From: Alloprevotella tannerae
GTDB taxonomy: Bacteria > Bacteroidota > Bacteroidia > Bacteroidales > Bacteroidaceae
NCBI GenBank assembly: GCA_015259305.1
Contig: JABZGO010000008.1
Location: 1 to 19,606 of the forward strand
Length of the DNA stretch: 19,606 bases
Direction: 5' to 3'
The translations under genes were made by a program, and so were the position numbers. Each line of letters starts with the position of its first letter. Position 1 is the stretch's first letter. The notes beneath the pieces were generated by a model. It made no database searches. It saw only the letters and a program-made list of their open reading frames with translations, and had not been told where the DNA came from. This document shows positions 1-4,333 of this stretch, piece by piece.

Positions 1-679
1 CGTCGGCGGTGAGTCCTTCCTTTTCTAAGCGCGCCTTGAGTTCATTTACCTGTTCGCGATAGTGCTTGTCAAAGGCTACGTAATAATCGCCGATAAGGTG
101 GTCGCCTTTCTTGCCCGAACTCTCGGGCGTCTCGCCGTGGCCATACTTCAGCCAAGCCAGCATAGACTTGCAGATGTGTATACCGCGATCGTTCACGATG
201 TTCGTCTTTACGACCCGATTGCCGTTTGCTTCCAGAATCTTTGCGAGCGACCAGCCGAGCAGGTTGTTGCGCACGTGGCCGAGGTGGAGCGGTTTGTTCG
301 TGTTGGGCGAAGAAAATTCGATCATTACGAGCGGCGCATCTGCCGTGACGGGCTGCAAACCATAGTTTTCTGCCGTATGTATATCATTGAGCGTATCGAT
401 CCACGCGGCCGAGTCAATACATAGATTCAAGAAACCCTTGACTACGTTGAAGTCGGCTACGACGCTGCTGTGTTCTTTCAGGTATGCGCCAATCTCTTGC
501 GCCGTCTCTTCGGGCTTTTTGCGAGAAATGCGCAAGAAGGGGAAGACGACGAGCGTCAGATGTCCCTCAAATTCGCGTTTCGTCTTTTGTAATTGTATAC
601 TTGTCGGCGCTATCGTCTCGCCATATAGCGCTTGGAGCGCTTCGACGACGTCAATCGCCATTTTTTCTTCTATCTTCAT
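1..679 (-). CDS. argS: Arginyl-tRNA synthetase, N-terminal 226 residues (runs off the window)
   Basis: Charges tRNA-Arg with arginine in the cytoplasm (class I aminoacyl-tRNA synthetase). The minus-strand frame starts at an ATG at 677-679 and is still open at base 1, so only 226 codons of a protein usually near 590 residues are present. The N-terminal additional domain, which recognises the tRNA D-loop side, covers about residues 1-110. The class I HIGH signature appears as HLGH at residues 132-135 inside the family block SSPNTNKPLHLGHVRNN, followed by the conserved NIVNDRGIHICKS stretch (160-172). A second in-frame ATG lies at codon 7, but the MKIEEKM start fits relatives that I recall beginning MKIE or MNIE. 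The gene has its own promoter box at 715-722 and is separated by about 107 bp from the upstream phosphatase gene. Identity is secure; the missing part holds the rest of the catalytic core and the anticodon-binding domain. Confidence 0.97.
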   Translation of the reverse strand, partial: MKIEEKMAIDVVEALQALYGETIAPTSIQLQKTKREFEGHLTLVVFPFLRISRKKPEETAQEIGAYLKEHSSVVADFNVVKGFLNLCIDSAAWIDTLNDIHTAENYGLQPVTADAPLVMIEFSSPNTNKPLHLGHVRNNLLGWSLAKILEANGNRVVKTNIVNDRGIHICKSMLAWLKYGHGETPESSGKKGDHLIGDYYVAFDKHYREQVNELKARLEKEGLTAD

Positions 680-714
680 CTTAATCTTCGCTTTATTCTG
701 TAAGAATGACGGCG

Positions 715-722
715 CAAAGTTA
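715..722 (-). promoter_or_regulatory. Promoter -7 box of argS
   Basis: Read on the minus strand this is TAACTTTG, an exact match to the Bacteroidota sigma-ABfr -7 consensus TAnnTTTG. It lies 36 bp upstream of the argS ATG. No clear TTTG -33 element is visible about 20 bp further upstream. Confidence 0.6.
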
Positions 723-786
723 CGATTTTCCGCGCAATCGGCGCCTTTCGCCGCGGTGCGAAATCGGCCGGACGCCGCGTCTTTGC

Positions 787-1599
787 TCATCTGTTTATGG
801 GCATCGTCGGCTCGTCGTTATCTGTTTGCTTTTGTGTGCTGCGCGGCGCGGCCGTTTGATGACGTTTGAGGCGGGCAAACTCGCGCTTGGCTTTGGCCAA
901 TTGCTTTTGAAATCCCTCGTCTGCGTGCAGGCGGGCTATGGCCGCGCTGCCGGCTAAGCGGGCAATGTCTACGTCACTCTGATAATGATAACCGGCAATG
1001 ACGCGACTTTGTCCTATTTCATAACCACGCAGTAAGATGGCTTCTTGCCGGTCGGGGTTGATTTCAGCCAGTACGAGCGCTACGCCCCAACCGGTGGCGG
1101 AGTGGCCGGAAGGGTAAGAGCCTGTGGGGCGATATTTTGCTTCAGAAGCCGGAATGGCTGTCGTTTCGTTAAACTGTACGTAAGGGCGTTTGCGCAAATA
1201 TTTCTTTTTAACCGTGTACGTCGCATTGCCGCAATCGCTGTCTAAAAGTTCGACGAGGCGAAACAGTTCGGGCGTTGCTTCCTTTGTAATAGTTTGTCCG
1301 AAAGCCTCAGAGAATTGTGAGGCCAAGGCCGCGGGCGATTGGTCGGCATCGCTTGCGGCTTGCCGGCCGCGGGCTGTGGCGCGGAGCGACTTGCCCCATT
1401 GGTGGCGCTCGATGTCATAAAAGAAAGCCATACTTGTCGTATCGGGCGGCGCGGGCAAGTATAGCAGACCGTCGGGCAATTGACTGCGCTGTAAGAACGA
1501 AGGGTACACTTTCGCCTGCGCACTACCGATCTGCGCGTAAGCGCTTGTGGCGAAGAGGTTCAAACTGCAGGCGAGTAAAAGGGTAAATAAAGGTCTCAT
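787..1599 (-). CDS. Secreted PAP2-family (class A) acid phosphatase
   Basis: Non-specific acid phosphatase of the PAP2 superfamily, expected to release phosphate from organic phosphomonoesters in the periplasm. The 270-residue protein begins with a typical signal peptide (MRPLFTLLLACSLNLFATSA, cleavage probably after AYA near residue 22). All three catalytic blocks are present: K131-x6-R138-P139, then YPSGHS (162-167) with H166, and S198-R199-x5-H205-x3-D209, whose histidine is the expected phosphoenzyme nucleophile. Length and motif order fit the PhoN/PhoC-like class A enzymes better than membrane PAP2 lipid phosphatases, since no further membrane segments are seen. The C-terminal tail after residue 245 is low-complexity and polar. 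It has its own promoter box at 1670-1677 and is read in the same direction as argS. The physiological substrate cannot be told from sequence. Confidence 0.9.
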   Translation of the reverse strand: MRPLFTLLLACSLNLFATSAYAQIGSAQAKVYPSFLQRSQLPDGLLYLPAPPDTTSMAFFYDIERHQWGKSLRATARGRQAASDADQSPAALASQFSEAFGQTITKEATPELFRLVELLDSDCGNATYTVKKKYLRKRPYVQFNETTAIPASEAKYRPTGSYPSGHSATGWGVALVLAEINPDRQEAILLRGYEIGQSRVIAGYHYQSDVDIARLAGSAAIARLHADEGFQKQLAKAKREFARLKRHQTAAPRSTQKQTDNDEPTMPINR

Positions 1600-1669
1600 T
1601 GGTTGGAAATGGATTTAGTCAGCGGGCAATCTGCGTTGCCTTGTGCTTGAATGTGTGTGACTTGTGCAA

Positions 1670-1677
1670 CAAAGATA
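1670..1677 (-). promoter_or_regulatory. Promoter -7 box of the acid phosphatase gene
   Basis: TATCTTTG on the minus strand matches TAnnTTTG. It is about 70 bp upstream of the ATG at 1599, implying a leader of roughly 65 nt. No convincing -33 element is seen. The rest of 1600-1872 holds no gene I can support. Confidence 0.5.
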
Positions 1678-1848
1678 CATAATAAATAGACACGATCCGC
1701 TCCCCGCGCCGCTTTAATCTGCCTGCGAGTGGGAGATAGGACAGAACAACGCGCTCTTTTAAGTCGGCAAAAGGGCGTAGGCATCGGCCACTTCTATGCG
1801 TAGATGCTAGAAACGTGTTGCTTCATAAACGTTATCGAAAGCGCTATA

Positions 1849-1865
1849 AAGCCGCCCGAAGGCTT
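1849..1865 (-). terminator. Possible weak terminator hairpin after the SIR2-TPR gene
   Basis: Seven bases past the stop codon at 1873, the minus-strand transcript can fold AAGCC-(7 nt)-GGCTT. The stem is only 5 bp and the following bases (TATAG) are a poor U-tract, so this is tentative. Confidence 0.3.
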
Positions 1866-1872
1866 CTCATTA

Positions 1873-3369
1873 TTACTTTTTATAGCGAGAGAGTAAATCC
1901 TGAAAGTCGGGGTCATTACGAAGTTCCTTCCAATCCTCATCTTGCTCCACAAACTCTACAGTGATTTCGTTTCTTGCGAGCGCAAAATTTAAATACTTTA
2001 GCGCCTCTGCTTTTTGATTTCTTATGGCATAAAGGCAGGCCAAATTATAAGATTTGCCTCCATGCTCAACTGCTTGCTGAAATTTTTTAATGGCTTCATT
2101 GAGTAGTTCTTTTGCTTCGCTTCCTGATTTTGTTTTTGCTAGCTCACTTAAAGAATTTGCCCAATTGTTATATGCTTCATGATAGTCTTGCTTATACGTT
2201 ATTGCTTTATCATATTTTTTGCAAGCTTCTTTGTATAGTTCTTCTGCTTCGTTGCCTGATTTTATTTCTGCTAGCTCCATTAAAGCAACTCCCCAATTGT
2301 TATATGCTTCAGAATATTCAGGTTTTAATTCAGATGCAGTCTTATACTCTTCAGCGGCTTCTAAGTATTCTTCAGCTTGATGATGCTTTAGTCCTAAGCG
2401 GAAGTGATTGTTGGCTTCTCTCTTTAAAAGGAGTGCTTGCCTTTTATTCTTGTCCTTTTCTTTATCAAGTTCTTTTTCAAGAGCTTCTTTCTCTTTTTTA
2501 GATGCTTTAAGCTGTTTTAAAAGTAGTTTCTTTTCTGGATTTTTTTCTTCTTCTGTTTTTTCCTTAATGTCTAAAAGTTGATCAATGTAGCTAGGAATTT
2601 CCGCATAATCATTGATTTTGATCGATGTTAGGAAGTTAGTGGGAATACTTAATGGGTCAGTAGTGATGATATAGTGTTTTTGGCTGAAGGAATCTCGAAC
2701 TTCTTTAATCTCTTCAAAGAAGTTGATTATTTGATGCTCGTCCATTCCTGTTCCAATAAAGAGGAAAGTTTTACTGAAGATGAGGAATTTGAAAACTAGT
2801 AATGCAAGCGCGGCATCTCGGTCATAGTTATTATAAAGTTTTCTATAGTCGGATGGAAATAAGACCAAAGAGTTTATATCCTCTATGCAACCATGTAGTT
2901 TAAAAAGAAAGACGGGGTCTGCCAGCAATTTGCTTAATTTTTTATTTTGACCCTTATATGCTTTTTCTTTATCTAGCTTTTCAATAGCCTCCTCAAAAGC
3001 CAAATCATAGTTGGTGGTGATAATTTTCGTAGATAAACTGTATAGCTTTTCCTGAAGAGGGAATTTGTTCTTCTTTCCTAATGTAAAATAGCCTTGGAGA
3101 AAGTCTCTTACTTTTTCTCTGTCTATTCCTTTGTTCTCTAATCTCTGAAGCGCTTTTATTGGCTCTAATTTCAAGCAAAATCGTTGCTCTTTAGCTGTGA
3201 TATATTCCTTATCCTTCAGATAAGAAAGCATAGATGAAACCATTTCTTTCCATCCTCCAAGAGTGTTGCCTGCTGTATTCTTCAATTTCCAAGATAGGCC
3301 GGAGCCGACGAATAGTACCAACTCATCATTTTTGATGGCTTCTTTTAATCTTTGAGGTATATTTTCCAT
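1873..3369 (-). CDS. SIR2-like NADase / coiled coil / TPR protein, candidate anti-phage defence effector
   Basis: Predicted cytoplasmic NAD+-consuming enzyme with a protein-binding C-terminus. Numbering is from the ATG at 3369 (498 aa); an upstream ATG at 3402 adds 11 unconvincing residues. The N-terminal SIR2_2-type domain (about 10-265) shows GSGLS at 22-26 (nucleotide loop), TTNYD at 118-122 with N120, KLHG with H159, and FIGTGMDEH at 204-212. N120 and H159 correspond to the NAD-cleaving pair of SIR2 defence NADases. Residues about 269-315 are almost all Lys/Glu/Leu and should form a coiled coil. After residue 317 come TPR-like helices, including two 44-residue units with AYNNW at 355 and 399, ending in a TPR end-of-group-like segment (DEDWKELRNDPDF). 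GC is far below its neighbours, suggesting horizontal acquisition. It stands alone, with its own promoter and a leader hairpin. SIR2 domains joined to sensor domains are known in Thoeris, DSR and Avs5 systems; that this protein acts in defence is inference. Confidence 0.85.
   Translation of the reverse strand: MENIPQRLKEAIKNDELVLFVGSGLSWKLKNTAGNTLGGWKEMVSSMLSYLKDKEYITAKEQRFCLKLEPIKALQRLENKGIDREKVRDFLQGYFTLGKKNKFPLQEKLYSLSTKIITTNYDLAFEEAIEKLDKEKAYKGQNKKLSKLLADPVFLFKLHGCIEDINSLVLFPSDYRKLYNNYDRDAALALLVFKFLIFSKTFLFIGTGMDEHQIINFFEEIKEVRDSFSQKHYIITTDPLSIPTNFLTSIKINDYAEIPSYIDQLLDIKEKTEEEKNPEKKLLLKQLKASKKEKEALEKELDKEKDKNKRQALLLKREANNHFRLGLKHHQAEEYLEAAEEYKTASELKPEYSEAYNNWGVALMELAEIKSGNEAEELYKEACKKYDKAITYKQDYHEAYNNWANSLSELAKTKSGSEAKELLNEAIKKFQQAVEHGGKSYNLACLYAIRNQKAEALKYLNFALARNEITVEFVEQDEDWKELRNDPDFQDLLSRYKK
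2160..2311 (-). repeat. 132-bp internal duplication encoding two expanded TPR units
   Basis: A 20-base tract at 2160-2179 recurs exactly at 2292-2311, an offset of 132 bp or 44 codons, and flanking bases are similar (for example TGCTTCG.TGCCTGATTTT-type stretches near 2115 and 2245). It encodes the two AYNNW-containing TPR-like units. The high nucleotide identity suggests a recent duplication or gene conversion inside the gene. Confidence 0.8.
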
Positions 3370-3420
3370 AGCGTTACATTTACATAAAAGGGTGCTTGTC
3401 ATAGCGAAAAATGTGTGGCG

Positions 3421-3446
3421 TAAGCTCCAAAGGACAAGGGAGCTTA
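3421..3446 (-). promoter_or_regulatory. Perfect inverted repeat in the SIR2-TPR mRNA leader
   Basis: TAAGCTCC (3421-3428) and GGAGCTTA (3439-3446) form a perfect 8-bp stem with a 10-base loop, placed between the predicted transcription start (near 3463) and the ATG at 3369. It could be a DNA operator, an RNA hairpin controlling translation, or an attenuator; there is no U-tract after it. Function is unknown. Confidence 0.55.
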
Positions 3447-3468
3447 GACGAACAGATTTTCACAAGTA

Positions 3469-3500
3469 CAAAGGTATGAAAAAGGTTGTTGTCTGACAAT
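3469..3500 (-). promoter_or_regulatory. Promoter of the SIR2-TPR gene
   Basis: On the minus strand a -33-like ATTG (3500-3497) is followed by exactly 20 bp and then TACCTTTG (3476-3469), a full match to the Bacteroidota TAnnTTTG -7 box. The predicted leader is about 95 nt to the ATG at 3369. This is one of the two best-formed promoters in the window. Confidence 0.65.
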
Positions 3501-3736
3501 CGCTTACTATGAATTTTCAGATCGCGCTTGCTTTCATTTTTTTTGAGGGCAAGCGGGCACGAGATTTGGGTCGTATGATTTGCCTTTCATTTTATCGGAC
3601 GAAGGGGAAAAAGTCTTGTGGGCGCTAAGCGCGAAAGGCAGAAAGACGGTTTTGGATCCGTATATCGGCTGGCGTAGATGCCGGAGATTTTTCATAGCGT
3701 ACTTATGTTTTTCTTTTTAGCCTGTGATAGCGAAAA
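3501..3736. other. Gene-free stretch upstream of the SIR2 promoter
   Basis: No coding frame here is convincing. A perfect 7-bp inverted repeat, CGCTTGC (3525-3531) with GCAAGCG (3549-3555), has a T-rich 17-base loop. A copy of GCGTAGATGC lies at 3672-3681 and matches 1798-1807 on the other side of the SIR2 gene. Nothing else stands out. Confidence 0.4.
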
Positions 3737-3824
3737 TTCCAACCTATGGGAATTAAATTTCCAACCTAAGGGAACAAAAATTCCAACAAGTGGGAATTAA
3801 ATTTCCAACCTTTGGAAAAAATCT
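3737..3824. repeat. Four-copy 22-bp tandem array of imperfect palindromes
   Basis: Units start at 3737, 3759, 3781 and 3803, an exact 22-bp spacing. The core of each is TTCCAACnnnnGGGAA (the fourth is one base shorter, TTCCAACCTTTGGAA), followed by AT-rich spacers TTAAAT, CAAAAA, TTAAAT and AAAATC-like sequence. Each core is an imperfect palindrome (TTCC...GGAA). The spacing is about two helical turns, so all cores face one side of the DNA, as in a cooperative protein-binding array or an iteron set. No replication gene is nearby. Whether this is an operator, a structural repeat or a mobile-element relic is unknown. Confidence 0.85.
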
Positions 3825-3830
3825 TAATAG

Positions 3831-3917
3831 GCCATGTGTTGGAATTTGTTGCCTTGTATTGGCTGCCATGTACTAGAATGGGCTGCTTTGTACGTTTGCT
3901 ATGTACCGGAATGAGTT
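3831..3917. repeat. Degenerate tandem array of about 34-bp period
   Basis: Three 20-base units of the type GCYATGTRnnnGAATnnGnT start at 3831, 3865 and 3898. They are separated by shorter units of 14 and 13 bases starting at 3851 and 3885 (GCCTTGTATTGGCT and GCTTTGTACGTTT) that resemble the first half of the long unit. The offsets are 34 and 33 bp. The first long unit contains GTTGGAA, the reverse complement of the TTCCAAC core of the neighbouring 22-bp array, so the two arrays may be related. Confidence 0.6.
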
Positions 3918-4234
3918 GACAACTTTGGTTTTTAACTTCATTCTTTTTTGACACGTTTGTGTGTTAAGTTCAGTTAGGCTTGCCGTGGTCTTTTCTTAAG
4001 TACGTGGTTTGTTGACAGTATCGTGTCATGTTTTTGATTGACTATATTTAGTCCTATTTTGAAACTTGCTTGACGGGGCAAAAACTTCTTTTGATCATCG
4101 TTGATCGTATGTCGTTTGTGCTTTGGTGCGGCTGAGGCGAAGGTGATGCGTATTTGTAGGGCGCGGTGAACCTTTGTCTTTTTGCGCTTGATTATCCGAT
4201 GCGGGCGTAGGTGCTTGGTGCGGGGATACAAGAA
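3918..4234. other. Gene-free stretch between the repeat arrays and the parC terminator
   Basis: Open frames here are short and basic and resemble no protein family I know. I see no RNA gene or further repeat in it. Confidence 0.4.
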
Positions 4235-4263
4235 GGGCCTGCATCTCAGCGAAATGCAGGCCC
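4235..4263 (-). terminator. Strong hairpin terminator downstream of parC
   Basis: A perfect 10-bp stem, GGGCCTGCAT with ATGCAGGCCC, closes a 9-base loop 71 bp past the parC stop codon. On the minus strand it is followed by TTCTTGT, a modest T-tract. It is symmetrical enough to block transcripts from either side. Confidence 0.75.
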
Positions 4264-4333
4264 ATAATTTCGTGCTTATGTCGTGTGGCGAGGAGGCGGG
4301 GGCGAGTTGGTCGCTTGGCTTTTCCGTCGCGCG

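Noticed and set aside
387..869. A 160-codon plus-strand frame over the start of argS and its upstream region
   Set aside because: It is antisense to clear ArgS coding sequence and runs through the argS promoter; the residue make-up is not protein-like.
1758..1869. Two short coding-looking stretches on the minus strand (EAFGRLYSAFDNVYEATRF and HLRIEVADAYALLPT, split by a TAG), possibly a gene fragment cut off by the SIR2 insertion
   Set aside because: Each run is no longer than expected by chance and I recognise no family, so it is not annotated; a translated search would settle it.
2112..2501. A 129-codon Leu-rich plus-strand frame inside the SIR2-TPR gene
   Set aside because: It is the antisense image of Lys/Glu-rich coiled-coil and TPR coding sequence, which always reads as a hydrophobic frame.
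3737..3917. CRISPR array
   Set aside because: The period (22 or 34 bp) leaves no room for unique spacers and there are no cas genes.
3766..3954. A 62-codon minus-strand frame across the repeat arrays
   Set aside because: Its sequence is simply the translated tandem repeats and has no promoter or recognisable start context.
3974..4231. An 85-codon minus-strand frame just past the parC terminator
   Set aside because: Highly basic, no recognisable motif, and lies after a strong terminator with no promoter box.
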